A stretch of 64,000 bases of DNA from Bacterioplanoides sp. SCSIO 12839 (GTDB lineage Bacteria; Pseudomonadota; Gammaproteobacteria; Pseudomonadales; Oceanobacteraceae). The stretch spans positions 3,622,501-3,686,500 of the forward strand of contig NZ_CP073745.1 of NCBI RefSeq assembly GCF_024397975.1, read 5' to 3'. Every line of letters starts with the position of its first letter. Position 1 is the stretch's first letter. The notes beneath the pieces were generated by a model that saw only the letters and a list, made by a program, of their open reading frames with translations, had not been told where the DNA came from and did no database searches. Made by a program: the position numbers and the translations under genes. This document shows, one piece after another, positions 18,433 through 27,194 of the stretch.

Positions 18433-19680
18433 GTGAAGCAACTTATTTTAGTATTGATTCTTGCCTTTTTGGGCAGCGTTTGTTTTGCAGAAGAATCTAA
18501 GTATTACAATATTGAATATGAAAACGGTGAACTAAAGCTTCCTAAAAAGGACCATTGGTTTATGAAGCTATTCAGGGATCAGGATAGGCAGGTAATTTTC
18601 ATAACAACCCTTATTAAAAGGAATGCCGTACTAAACAAAGACATCATCCTTGTTCCACCTAAGGTATTGGAAAATTTCAAGCTTACAAATAACAGAGTTG
18701 ATAGAGATAAAATTGGTGATTTTTCAATTTCTAAATCAGCATTAGTAAACCCATCAGAAGAATTATTAATAAAAGCTGAGTTCTTTAGTATTGATAAAAG
18801 CAAAGCTTCGTCTTTTGTATCAAGCATAAAGTCGTTATCTTCTGCATATATAAGCAGCTCAACATCACAAGGAGTATCAGAAGTAGCTAATTCAGCTCTA
18901 GAAGCACTCAGCAGCCTAGTTTTTTCATCTGACTCAGTATATGTCAGTTACACAATTCGTGTAGAAGAAGAGAAAAATGGAGGAAAGGTAAACTTGTTTT
19001 TTGATGACACCGGCAATATTTTGAGTAAGCCTTCTTCAGATGGGGATGTTAATGCAAATGTAAGTTTCAAAATCACCTCTTCAAATAATGTTGCAGTTGA
19101 CTTCTCAAGAACATTCCAGAACCAATCTGTTGGGCAAACGTCACTAGACATATTTGATGAACTTACGAATGCAAAAAACAATCAAGAAAAATACGCTGCG
19201 TGTAAAAAACTTGAAGGGGATTTGAATAGAAACTTTGACAAAGAAACCTCCAAGAATTTTTTGGCAATTGCACTAAATGACATAGAATGGGCACAAGATG
19301 AAACAAATAGCAACTGCATGGATCGAGATGACGCTCTTAACTACAAAGTAAAACACGGATTGTCTAATTTAGTTAATTGTGTAGAAGGCTTATGTGTCAA
19401 TACAAAAAGCATCTTATTGCTCCTCAAAGTTAATGCGAATGATCAAGATATTTCTCCTTTTGCTGGCGGTTCAAATGTAAGGGAAATGGATTGTAAATTT
19501 GATAAACTAAAAGCCTTTAAAACAATAAAAGATCAAAAGCTACCTGGTGGTTTGATTGTATACACAAGTAACACTTGTTTGGTTATGTCATCTAACGAGC
19601 ATACATACGAAAGTACATTTACTTGGTTGAATGACAAACTTTTAGGCCATGGATGCACAAAAATTTCATCTGGGTGCTAA
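18433..19680 (+). CDS. Secreted protein of unknown function
   Basis: A 415-residue protein starting at GTG with an AAAGGAG site 7 nt upstream. A clear signal peptide (MKQLILVLILAFLGSVCFA) directs it to the periplasm or beyond. The mature protein has a serine-rich middle (about 125-190, SSAYISSSTSQGVSEVANS), no further membrane segment, and paired cysteines in the C-terminal third (NCVEGLCVN, MDCKF, NTCLV, GCTKISSGC) that could form disulfides. I recognise no family. The DNA is visibly richer in A and T than the atu and fumC genes on either side, suggesting horizontal transfer. The next gene starts 7 bp later. Confidence 0.6.
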   Translation: MKQLILVLILAFLGSVCFAEESKYYNIEYENGELKLPKKDHWFMKLFRDQDRQVIFITTLIKRNAVLNKDIILVPPKVLENFKLTNNRVDRDKIGDFSISKSALVNPSEELLIKAEFFSIDKSKASSFVSSIKSLSSAYISSSTSQGVSEVANSALEALSSLVFSSDSVYVSYTIRVEEEKNGGKVNLFFDDTGNILSKPSSDGDVNANVSFKITSSNNVAVDFSRTFQNQSVGQTSLDIFDELTNAKNNQEKYAACKKLEGDLNRNFDKETSKNFLAIALNDIEWAQDETNSNCMDRDDALNYKVKHGLSNLVNCVEGLCVNTKSILLLLKVNANDQDISPFAGGSNVREMDCKFDKLKAFKTIKDQKLPGGLIVYTSNTCLVMSSNEHTYESTFTWLNDKLLGHGCTKISSGC

Positions 19681-19687
19681 GCGTTAA

Positions 19688-20119
19688 ATGCAAATGATCA
19701 TAGAGTCTTTACGCACAATCCATAAAAAGCACCGTCTGCAAGACGGTGATGTCTCTTCACATACAAAGTCAGCCCAACTTATAACGTCGCAATGGCAGCA
19801 AGCTGTATGTAAGAATAAGATAGAGCCAGAAGTTAGAGTTTCACCAGAAAACAATGAACGTATTGATATCGTTGATTATGGTGAAAATATCGCTTACGAG
19901 TTAAAGGTTTCAGGTAAGAATACTCACCATGAGTTTTATAAAGACCTGATTAAAGTTCTCACATATAACGAGTATCAAGAAACTCAAAACAAAATTACCA
20001 AATTAGTATTTATCAGTGAGCAAGACGGCATCAAGTCATTATCGGCACGCTTAGACTCAAAGTTTATTCAAATGCTATCAGCCAATCATAAATTATCTAT
20101 CGAGCTGGTCAGCATCTAG
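19688..20119 (+). CDS. Possible PD-(D/E)XK-fold protein
   Basis: A 143-residue cytoplasmic protein with no signal peptide. The central segment ERIDIVDYGENIAYELKVSG has the spacing of a PD-(D/E)XK nuclease core: an aspartate in the first strand, then E-x-K (ELK) in the second. It is preceded by a helix (SAQLITSQWQQAV) and followed by FYKDLIKVLTYNEY and the hydrophobic strand TKLVFISEQ, as in restriction-like folds. No exact family is recognised. It sits 7 bp after the secreted protein gene and is probably co-transcribed; that pairing is unusual. An ATG two codons later is an alternative start. Confidence 0.5.
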   Translation: MQMIIESLRTIHKKHRLQDGDVSSHTKSAQLITSQWQQAVCKNKIEPEVRVSPENNERIDIVDYGENIAYELKVSGKNTHHEFYKDLIKVLTYNEYQETQNKITKLVFISEQDGIKSLSARLDSKFIQMLSANHKLSIELVSI

Positions 20120-20207
20120 TAAACGACTGAAGTCGCTCCCTACTCTTCTGACCCATTGAAGCTTTCCCCCACCCCAGACACTTGACGACAACTCATTCAA
20201 AGAACAG

Positions 20208-20226
20208 AATGATATCAATTATCATT
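20208..20226. promoter_or_regulatory. Fur box upstream of fagA-fumC
   Basis: The 19-bp site AATGATATCAATTATCATT differs by only a few bases from the Fur consensus and lies about 30 bp before the fagA ATG. It predicts repression when iron is plentiful and induction under iron limitation. Confidence 0.75.
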
Positions 20227-20254
20227 TGCAAATGAGTATCTAAGAGCATCCATC

Positions 20255-20617
20255 ATGCACAACCCCAGCCCTTTTGCGAAACAGCTGCGCCAGAAGATCC
20301 GCCACGCTCAGGAGCCAGACAACCCAACCCTGTTGATGACCTGGTTCAATCTGGAAGAAAGCGAGTGTGCAAGCTCCAGCCTGGAGCAACAGTGGCAGCG
20401 CTATCGCTCATCGGTTGAGTTATTGCTGGATACCTTTGCCGATGATCTGAATCCGGCCCACTGGCGGGCATTGTGCCTGGATAACCTGGTGCGGCCACTT
20501 GGCTGCCTGCAGCGGCTGGCAAAAAACGACTGGCAAACCCGGGAGCTGCATCGTCTGCTCCAGGAGGTCAGCACCATCTCTCATTATTTTTGCCCTGATT
20601 TTCCCCAGGCTCATTAA
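20255..20617 (+). CDS. fagA: FagA-like protein (Fur-associated gene)
   Basis: A 120-residue soluble, helical, acidic protein beginning MHNPSPFAKQLRQKIRHA, with a Trp-rich body (TWFNLEESE, AHWRALCLDNLVRPLGCL) and no known catalytic motif. The identification rests on context. A Fur box lies just upstream and fumC directly downstream, as in the Pseudomonas aeruginosa fagA-fumC1-orfX-sodM operon. Molecular function of FagA is unknown. The sodM/sodA partner is absent here: after fumC there is a hairpin and then an ABC exporter operon. Confidence 0.65.
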   Translation: MHNPSPFAKQLRQKIRHAQEPDNPTLLMTWFNLEESECASSSLEQQWQRYRSSVELLLDTFADDLNPAHWRALCLDNLVRPLGCLQRLAKNDWQTRELHRLLQEVSTISHYFCPDFPQAH

Positions 20618-20658
20618 GCCACTGAACTAACAACCCCGAACCAAGTTAAGGAATCACA

Positions 20659-22035
20659 ATGACCACACGTATTGAACGCGATAGCATGGGTGAACTGGAA
20701 GTCGCCGAAAATGCACTGTACGCAGCCCAAACCCAACGCGCGATCAACAACTTCCCGGTAAGTGGCCAGAGCATGCCTCAGCCGTTTATCCGTGCCCTGC
20801 TGCTGGCTAAAAAAGCCGCGGCGCAAGCCAATACCAAGCTGGAGCTACTGAACGCCGATACCGGTGCTGCCATCTGCAAAGCGGTGGATGAAGTACTGGG
20901 CGAAGAAGGTTACATGAAACACTTCCCGGTTGATGTGTTCCAGACCGGTTCCGGCACCAGCTCGAACATGAACGCGAACGAAGTGCTGGCAACTCTGGCC
21001 ACCCGCACAGCGGCCGAACTGGTTTCTCCGAATGATCACGTGAACTATGGTCAGAGCAGTAACGATATTATTCCGTCCAGTATTCACATCAGTGCAGCGC
21101 TGGAAATTAATGAGAAGCTGATCCCGGCGCTGACTTACCTGGCGGACGCCATTAAAGCCAAAGCCGCGACGCTGAAAGATCAGATTAAAACCGGCCGTAC
21201 TCACCTGATGGACGCCATGCCGGTACGTATGGAACAGAGCCTGCTGAGCTGGGCAACTCAGATCGATCAGAATATCGAAGCCATCAAAAACACGCTGCCG
21301 ATGCTGCAAAGCCTGGCGCAAGGCGGTACGGCGGTTGGGACGGGCATTAACGCACACGAAGATTTCGCTGAGAAATTTAATCAGGAACTGACCGAGCTGA
21401 CCGGCGTGAAATTCACTAAAGCCGCCAACCTATTCACCCATATCGGCACTCAGGACATCGCGGTCTCTGTATCGGGTCAGCTGAAGATGACAGCGGTTTC
21501 GCTGATGAAAATTGCCAATGACCTGCGCTGGATGAACTCTGGCCCACTGGCTGGCCTGAGCGAAATCGAACTGGAAGCACTGCAGCCGGGTTCTTCCATC
21601 ATGCCGGGCAAAGTCAACCCGGTGATCCCGGAAGCCACTGCGATGGTTGCGGCTCAGGTGATGGGTAACGACACCACCATCACAGTGGCTGGCCAGTCGG
21701 GTAACTTTGAATTAAACGTGATGCTGCCATTGATTGCCCGCAATCTGCTGGAAAGCATTGAGCTGATTGCTAACGTTTCCCGTCTGCTGGCAGACAAAGC
21801 CATCACCAGCTTTAAAGTAAACGAAGACAGCCTGAAGCAGGCGCTGTCACGCAATCCGATTCTGGTCACCGCACTTAACCCAATTATTGGTTACTTAAAA
21901 GCGGCTGAAATTGCCAAGCAGGCGTACAAGGAGGGTCGGCCGGTGATTGATGTGGCGCTGGAGAATACTGACCTGTCTCGTGAAGAGTTAGAACGTTTGC
22001 TGGACCCGGCCAAACTAACGCAGGGCGGTATCTGA
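20659..22035 (+). CDS. fumC: Class II fumarate hydratase
   Basis: A 458-residue iron-independent fumarase that interconverts fumarate and malate in the TCA cycle. The superfamily signature GSSIMPGKVNP is intact, as are TGSGTSSNMNANEV, GRTHLMDAMPV and the N-terminal DSMGELEV. Length is standard. The Fur box before fagA suggests the oxygen-stable, iron-free enzyme replaces iron-sulfur fumarases during iron starvation. The fagA gap is about 40 bp and the ATG has AAGGA upstream. Confidence 0.96.
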   Translation: MTTRIERDSMGELEVAENALYAAQTQRAINNFPVSGQSMPQPFIRALLLAKKAAAQANTKLELLNADTGAAICKAVDEVLGEEGYMKHFPVDVFQTGSGTSSNMNANEVLATLATRTAAELVSPNDHVNYGQSSNDIIPSSIHISAALEINEKLIPALTYLADAIKAKAATLKDQIKTGRTHLMDAMPVRMEQSLLSWATQIDQNIEAIKNTLPMLQSLAQGGTAVGTGINAHEDFAEKFNQELTELTGVKFTKAANLFTHIGTQDIAVSVSGQLKMTAVSLMKIANDLRWMNSGPLAGLSEIELEALQPGSSIMPGKVNPVIPEATAMVAAQVMGNDTTITVAGQSGNFELNVMLPLIARNLLESIELIANVSRLLADKAITSFKVNEDSLKQALSRNPILVTALNPIIGYLKAAEIAKQAYKEGRPVIDVALENTDLSREELERLLDPAKLTQGGI

Positions 22036-22069
22036 TCACCACAAGCCTATGACGAGTTCATAGCAAACC

Positions 22070-22110
22070 GGCGCCACTCACTCGATGAGTGGTGCCCTCT
22101 GTCTCTTCTG
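22070..22110 (+). terminator. Hairpin terminator after fumC
   Basis: Stem GGCGCCACTCA (22070-22080) / TGAGTGGTGCC (22086-22096) with loop CTCGA and one G-T wobble pair, followed by a pyrimidine-rich stretch. The U tract is weak but the stem is long. Confidence 0.55.
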
Positions 22111-22251
22111 CATCCGATCTTATAAACATTAAAACAGTGCGTCCCGATATTGAAACAAACAGGCCACGAAATATTGATCTGCATCTCCACCATGAGCGTG
22201 ATCTGAACCCATAATCGGATGCTCGCTGACACGATTGTTCAAGGAACCGGC

Positions 22252-23235
22252 ATGAAAAAATTACTCTCTTTCGGGGCTCTGGCTGCCCTGCTGTTATGCG
22301 CTGCCATCGCCTGGGCGTTATGGCTGAAGACAGACAATGTCCCGCAAGGGTTCAGCTTCAGTAACGGACGTATCGAAGCAGAACACGTCACCATCGCTTC
22401 AAAACAAGCCGGCAGAATTGCCGAAGTATTAGTGAAAGAAGGCGATATGGTGAAAGCCGGTGAGGTACTGGTTTTGCTCGATAATCAGCAACTTCTGGCG
22501 AAACGTGCCGAAGCCGCGGCGATGATCACTCAGGCCGAGTTATCGGCGGAGGAAGCCGCAGCCGCGATCGCACAACGTAAAATCGTGCTGAAGCAGGCCA
22601 AAGCCGATCTGAAACGCGCCCGCTCCATGTATGAACAAAAGGTCGCCCCGGAAGAAACGCTGGAACAAGCCCAGACTCAACACGACTCCGCTGCAGCAAC
22701 GTTACGCCTGGCGATGGCCACGGAGAAAAGAACCCGTGCCAGTATTGATGCCGCCCGTGCCAGCCTGGCGCAATTAGAAACGCTGCTGGATGACACCATG
22801 ATTCGTGCGCCGAGGGATGGCCGGGTGCAATACAAACTGGTGCACGCCGGTGAGGTGATTCCTGCTGGCGGCCACGTGATTACCCTGCTCGATACCCGTG
22901 ATGTGTATATGGAGCTGTTTTTGCCCGCACACACCATTGGCCAGCTGCGTATGCAGGATGAGGCACGCATTATTCTCGATGTCGCACAGGATTACGTGAT
23001 TCCGGCACACATTACCTTTATTGCTGCCGATGCCCAATTTACTCCCAAACAAGTTGAAACCCGTGAGGCGCGTGCCGATCTGATTTTCCGCATCAAAATC
23101 AGCATCGATGAGGCATTGCTGCAACAGTATCAGGACGTGGTAAAAACAGGCGTCCGCGGTATTGGCTGGGTGCGCACCGATCATCAGGCCAACTGGCCTG
23201 ACAACTTACAAGTGAGATTACCGGCCAGCGAATAA
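22252..23235 (+). CDS. HlyD-type periplasmic adaptor of ABC exporter (YhiI/YbhG-like)
   Basis: A 327-residue membrane-fusion protein. It has an N-terminal anchor or signal (MKKLLSFGALAALLLCAAIAWAL), a first biotinyl-lipoyl half (NGRIEAEHVTIASKQAGRIAEVLVKEGDMVKAGEVL), a long alpha-hairpin (about 85-185) rich in Ala, Glu and Lys, and the returning half VQYKLVHAGEVIPAGGHVITLLD. The ATG at 22252 has AAGGAAC upstream and a proper N-terminus; the frame itself opens earlier. It connects the inner-membrane ABC transporter encoded next to an outer-membrane channel such as TolC. Substrate unknown. Confidence 0.85.
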   Translation: MKKLLSFGALAALLLCAAIAWALWLKTDNVPQGFSFSNGRIEAEHVTIASKQAGRIAEVLVKEGDMVKAGEVLVLLDNQQLLAKRAEAAAMITQAELSAEEAAAAIAQRKIVLKQAKADLKRARSMYEQKVAPEETLEQAQTQHDSAAATLRLAMATEKRTRASIDAARASLAQLETLLDDTMIRAPRDGRVQYKLVHAGEVIPAGGHVITLLDTRDVYMELFLPAHTIGQLRMQDEARIILDVAQDYVIPAHITFIAADAQFTPKQVETREARADLIFRIKISIDEALLQQYQDVVKTGVRGIGWVRTDHQANWPDNLQVRLPASE

Positions 23236-23245
23236 AGGACCGCGC

Positions 23246-26008
23246 ATGAAGTCTATTGTCGAAGCCTGTGATATTCGTCACCAATACGATGGGCAAACGG
23301 TGTTATCGCTTGAAACACTGAACATTCCGGCGGGTGTGATGGCCGGAATCATTGGCCCGGATGGGGTTGGTAAATCCACCTTGCTGGCACTGATCACCGG
23401 TGTTAAACAACTGCAGCAAGGGAGCCTTAAGGTATTGGATGGCGACATTCATGACCGGTCGTTCCGCAAGCAGCTGTTGTCGCGGGTGGCCTATATGCCC
23501 CAGGGCCTGGGCCGTAACCTGTACCCGACGTTAAGTGTGAGCGAGAACCTGGATTTTTTTGGCAATTTATTCGGCCAGTCGCAACAAGAACGTCAACAAC
23601 GTATTGAACATCTGACCCGGGCAACCGGACTCTTCCCGTTTCTCGATCGCCCGGCAGGCAAACTCTCCGGCGGCATGAAACAAAAGCTGAGCCTGTGTTG
23701 TGCATTAATTCACGACCCGGATTTACTGATACTCGATGAGCCAACCACCGGTGTTGATCCACTGTCACGCCAACAGTTCTGGCAACTGATCGATAACATC
23801 CGTCAGCAACGGCCAAACATGAGCGTGATTGTGGCCACCGCTTATATGGAAGAAGCCGAGCAGTTTGAGTGGCTCGCCGCACTCGACGACGGCAATCTGA
23901 TTGCCACCGGCAGCCCGCAACAACTGCTGCAACAAACCGGCAGCGAAAATCTGGAACAGGCTTTTATTCGACTCTTACCCAAGGCAAAACGCCAACAACA
24001 CCAACCGGTTGTGGTTGAACCACTCACGGTATTCAGCGACGAAGCCGCGATTGAAGCGCACAACCTGACGCGCCGCTTTGGCGATTTTATCGCCGTGAAC
24101 AATGTCTCGTTTAACATTCAGAAAGGCGAGATTTTTGGCTTTCTTGGCTCGAATGGTTGTGGCAAAACCACCACCATGAAAATGCTCACCGGCTTGCTGC
24201 CAATTTCTTCCGGTGACGCCCGGCTGTTTGGCCAACAACCCGATCCGAAGGATTTAGCCACCCGCCGCAAAGTTGGTTATATGTCGCAGAGTTTTTCTCT
24301 GTATTCCGAAATCAGCGTGCGCAAAAATCTGGAGTTGCATGCCAGCCTCTACGACCTCCAGGGCGAACAGGCAGACAACCGCATCGCTGAATTATTAACA
24401 CAGTACAATCTTGAACAGGTGGCCGACACCTTACCCGCCAGCTTGCCACTGGGCATTCGCCAGCGCCTGCAACTGGCCGTAGCGGTATTACACAAGCCGG
24501 AGATTTTGATTCTCGACGAGCCGACTTCCGGCGTTGACCCGGTCGCTCGGGATGTGTTCTGGCGACAGCTGATTGATTTATCCCGCAACGACGGGGTGAC
24601 GATTTTTATCTCGACACATTTTATGAATGAAGCCGAACGTTGTGATCGCGTGTCTCTGATGCACGCCGGTGAAGTGTTGGCAGTCGGTGAGCCACAACAG
24701 CTGGCGCAACAGCGTGGATTTGATTCGCTGGAAGGGGCATTTGTTGATTATTTATCCGAAGCCTCTCGGTCGTCAGAAGAAGCCTCTCTGCCGACCGCAG
24801 AAGCCTCGGAAGACGCTCCAGCCGCAGTAGCGGATACAACGTCAGATAACACGGCAGGTACAGTAAAAGAGGCAATCACAGGCGTGAGCCTGCGGCGTTG
24901 GTGGGCATACGCCCAGCGCGAAACACTGGAAATCCTACGCGATCCAATCCGTCTGGCATTTTCCCTGTTTGGGCCTTTATTTCTGATGCTGGCTTTTGGT
25001 TATGGTATTTCCTTTGATGTCGAGGAATTAACCTACGCCGTTCTGGATCATGATCACTCACTTGAAAGCCGCACATTAACCGCCAGCTTATCGGGTTCAC
25101 GTTATTTTCAACAACAAGCGGAACTGGCCACTTATCAACAAGGACTGGATTTAATTCAGCAAGGAAAACTGACGCTGTTTGTTGAAATTCCTCCCGGATT
25201 TGGTCGTGACTTTTTACAGGGTGATCACCCTACCGTTAATGTCACCATTGATGGTGCCATGCCCTTTAAAGCCGAAACCACTGAAGGTTATGTCACCGGG
25301 CTGACACTGACGGAACTGGAAAAAATAATGGCCGCCTCGCCGTATGGCAACCGGGATTTATTACCCCTGAATATTCAGAGCCGCTTTTATTTCAACCAAA
25401 GTTTTGAAAGTGTCTTTGCCATTGTTCCCGGGGTTGTCATGCTGATGCTGGTGATGATTCCGGCAATGATGACGGCATTAGGCATTGTGCGCGAAAAAGA
25501 AAGTGGCTCGATCGCCAATTTTTATTCCACCCCGGTGACCCGACTTGAGTTTTTGTGTGGTAAGCAAGCGCCCTATATCGCCATTGCGTTTATCAGTTTT
25601 ATTTCATTATTAGCGCTGGCGGTATTGCTGTTTGATGTACCCGTGAAAGGTTCTTTATCGGCATTAGCGCTGGGGGCTATTTTGTATGTTTGGGCAACCA
25701 CCAGCTTTGGCCTGGTTATATCGACCTTTACCAAAACTCAGATTGCCGCCATGTTTGCCTCGATGGTGCTGAGCATTATTCCGGCGGTGAATTTTTCCGG
25801 GTTATTAATACCGGTTTCCTCCCTGAGCGACAGCGGGCAAATGATTGGTATCAGCTTCCCTTCTTCCTGGTTCCAGCAAATCAGCATTGGTAGCTTTACC
25901 AAATCACTCAGCTGGACGGACCTGTGGTTTAACCATCTGATGCTGGCCGGGTTTATTGTTGTTTTTACCGGCCTGGCCTGGTTTGGCCTGAATAAACAGG
26001 AGCGATAA
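23246..26008 (+). CDS. RbbA-type double-ATPase ABC transporter with permease domain
   Basis: A 920-residue fusion. ABC domain 1 (about 1-240) has Walker A GPDGVGKST, signature LSGGMKQK and Walker B LLILDEPTTG. ABC domain 2 (about 275-500) has Walker A GSNGCGKTT, a degenerate signature (LPLGIRQR instead of LSGGQ) and Walker B ILILDEPTSG. A low-complexity Glu/Ser/Ala linker (about 505-545) joins an ABC-2 permease with six predicted membrane segments. This architecture is that of E. coli RbbA (YhiH), studied as a ribosome-associated ATPase, though the operon context (adaptor plus second permease) argues for an exporter. The next gene starts immediately after the stop. Confidence 0.87.
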   Translation: MKSIVEACDIRHQYDGQTVLSLETLNIPAGVMAGIIGPDGVGKSTLLALITGVKQLQQGSLKVLDGDIHDRSFRKQLLSRVAYMPQGLGRNLYPTLSVSENLDFFGNLFGQSQQERQQRIEHLTRATGLFPFLDRPAGKLSGGMKQKLSLCCALIHDPDLLILDEPTTGVDPLSRQQFWQLIDNIRQQRPNMSVIVATAYMEEAEQFEWLAALDDGNLIATGSPQQLLQQTGSENLEQAFIRLLPKAKRQQHQPVVVEPLTVFSDEAAIEAHNLTRRFGDFIAVNNVSFNIQKGEIFGFLGSNGCGKTTTMKMLTGLLPISSGDARLFGQQPDPKDLATRRKVGYMSQSFSLYSEISVRKNLELHASLYDLQGEQADNRIAELLTQYNLEQVADTLPASLPLGIRQRLQLAVAVLHKPEILILDEPTSGVDPVARDVFWRQLIDLSRNDGVTIFISTHFMNEAERCDRVSLMHAGEVLAVGEPQQLAQQRGFDSLEGAFVDYLSEASRSSEEASLPTAEASEDAPAAVADTTSDNTAGTVKEAITGVSLRRWWAYAQRETLEILRDPIRLAFSLFGPLFLMLAFGYGISFDVEELTYAVLDHDHSLESRTLTASLSGSRYFQQQAELATYQQGLDLIQQGKLTLFVEIPPGFGRDFLQGDHPTVNVTIDGAMPFKAETTEGYVTGLTLTELEKIMAASPYGNRDLLPLNIQSRFYFNQSFESVFAIVPGVVMLMLVMIPAMMTALGIVREKESGSIANFYSTPVTRLEFLCGKQAPYIAIAFISFISLLALAVLLFDVPVKGSLSALALGAILYVWATTSFGLVISTFTKTQIAAMFASMVLSIIPAVNFSGLLIPVSSLSDSGQMIGISFPSSWFQQISIGSFTKSLSWTDLWFNHLMLAGFIVVFTGLAWFGLNKQER

Positions 26009-27133
26009 ATGAATCTGAATAATATTGCTCGCCTGGGGATTAAAGAACTGTTCAGCCTGAAAGCCGATTTCATTCTGATGTTGCTGATTGTGTATATCTT
26101 TTCGCTTGCGATCCATTCGATTGCAACCAGCGTCAATTTTGAAGTGAAAGATGCCAGTATCGCGATTGTCGATGAAGATCGCTCTTTCCTCAGCCGTCGT
26201 ATCAGCTCGGCATTCTTGCCACCACAATTTAAGCCAGCCGGGTTTATTGCAGCCGATCGCATCGACACGGTGCTGAAAGATGGCGAATACGTGTTTGTGG
26301 TTGTTTTCCCGCCGAACTTTGAAAAAGATCTGCGCCTGGGTAACCACCCGGAAATACAAGTTAACATTGATGCATCCGCCATTGCTTTAGCCGGCAACGG
26401 TGCAGTTTATATTCAGCAAATCATTAACCGCGAAGTCATCAAATATCTGGCACCGAACCGCCCATTATCGGGCAATCTGCCGCTGACCGTGAATGTGCGT
26501 AAGCTGTTTAATCCCAACTCCAGCTCACGCTGGTTTAATGCCCTGATGCAGCTGGTAAACAGCATCACCATGCTGGGTATTATTCTGACCGGCGCAGCGC
26601 TGATCCGCGAACGGGAGCACGGCACCATCGAGCATCTGTTAGTCATGCCCGTGACCCCAGCTGAAATCATGCTGGCGAAAATCTGGGCCAATGGCCTGGT
26701 GATTCTGGTCGTGGCGTTATTGTCGTTGTGGTTGGTGGTGCACGGCTGGCTGGGAGTACCGATTCAGGGGTCTGTGTTGTTATTCACCGCCGGGGCGGTG
26801 CTGTATTTATTTTCCCTGACCTCGCTCAGCATCATGCTGGGTACGCTGACGTATTCCATGTCTCAGTTTGGCTTGCTGATTATTCCCGTGGTGGTGGTGA
26901 TGTATTTGTTATCCGGTGGTACAACGCCACAGGAGAGCATGCCGGACCTGGTGCGCTGGTTTATGCAGCTGTCGCCGTCCAGCCATTTTGTCAGCTTCTC
27001 ACAAGCGGTGTTGTACCGTGGTGCGGGGGTCAACAGCGTCTGGCCACAATTACTGACGCTTTCCATCAGTGGGGGCGTGTTTTTTATCATCGCACTGCGG
27101 CGTTTCAGAAAAGCAATAGAAGGCGCCGCCTGA
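26009..27133 (+). CDS. ABC-2 type permease (YhhJ-like)
   Basis: A 374-residue inner-membrane protein: one N-terminal membrane segment (ADFILMLLIVYIFSLAI), a large periplasmic loop (about 45-170) with VKDASIAIVDEDRS as in YhhJ/YbhR, and five C-terminal membrane segments. The cytoplasmic signature REREHGTIEHLLVMPVTPAEIMLAKIWAN is the ABC-2 permease motif that contacts the ATPase. It should form the transporter with the RbbA-like protein, with which it is directly adjacent. The order adaptor, RbbA, permease matches E. coli yhiI-rbbA-yhhJ. Substrate cannot be inferred. Confidence 0.85.
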   Translation: MNLNNIARLGIKELFSLKADFILMLLIVYIFSLAIHSIATSVNFEVKDASIAIVDEDRSFLSRRISSAFLPPQFKPAGFIAADRIDTVLKDGEYVFVVVFPPNFEKDLRLGNHPEIQVNIDASAIALAGNGAVYIQQIINREVIKYLAPNRPLSGNLPLTVNVRKLFNPNSSSRWFNALMQLVNSITMLGIILTGAALIREREHGTIEHLLVMPVTPAEIMLAKIWANGLVILVVALLSLWLVVHGWLGVPIQGSVLLFTAGAVLYLFSLTSLSIMLGTLTYSMSQFGLLIIPVVVVMYLLSGGTTPQESMPDLVRWFMQLSPSSHFVSFSQAVLYRGAGVNSVWPQLLTLSISGGVFFIIALRRFRKAIEGAA

Positions 27134-27146
27134 GACATCAGGCGGC
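27125..27146. terminator. Hairpin overlapping permease stop codon
   Basis: Perfect stem GCCGCCTGA (27125-27133) / TCAGGCGGC (27138-27146) with loop GACA; the stop TGA is in the 5' arm. No U tract follows, so it may be a 3'-end protective hairpin rather than an intrinsic terminator. Confidence 0.4.
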
Positions 27147-27194
27147 TAACATCGGATAAACGCGGTGTCAGATTAACTGACCGCGATGCCTGAT

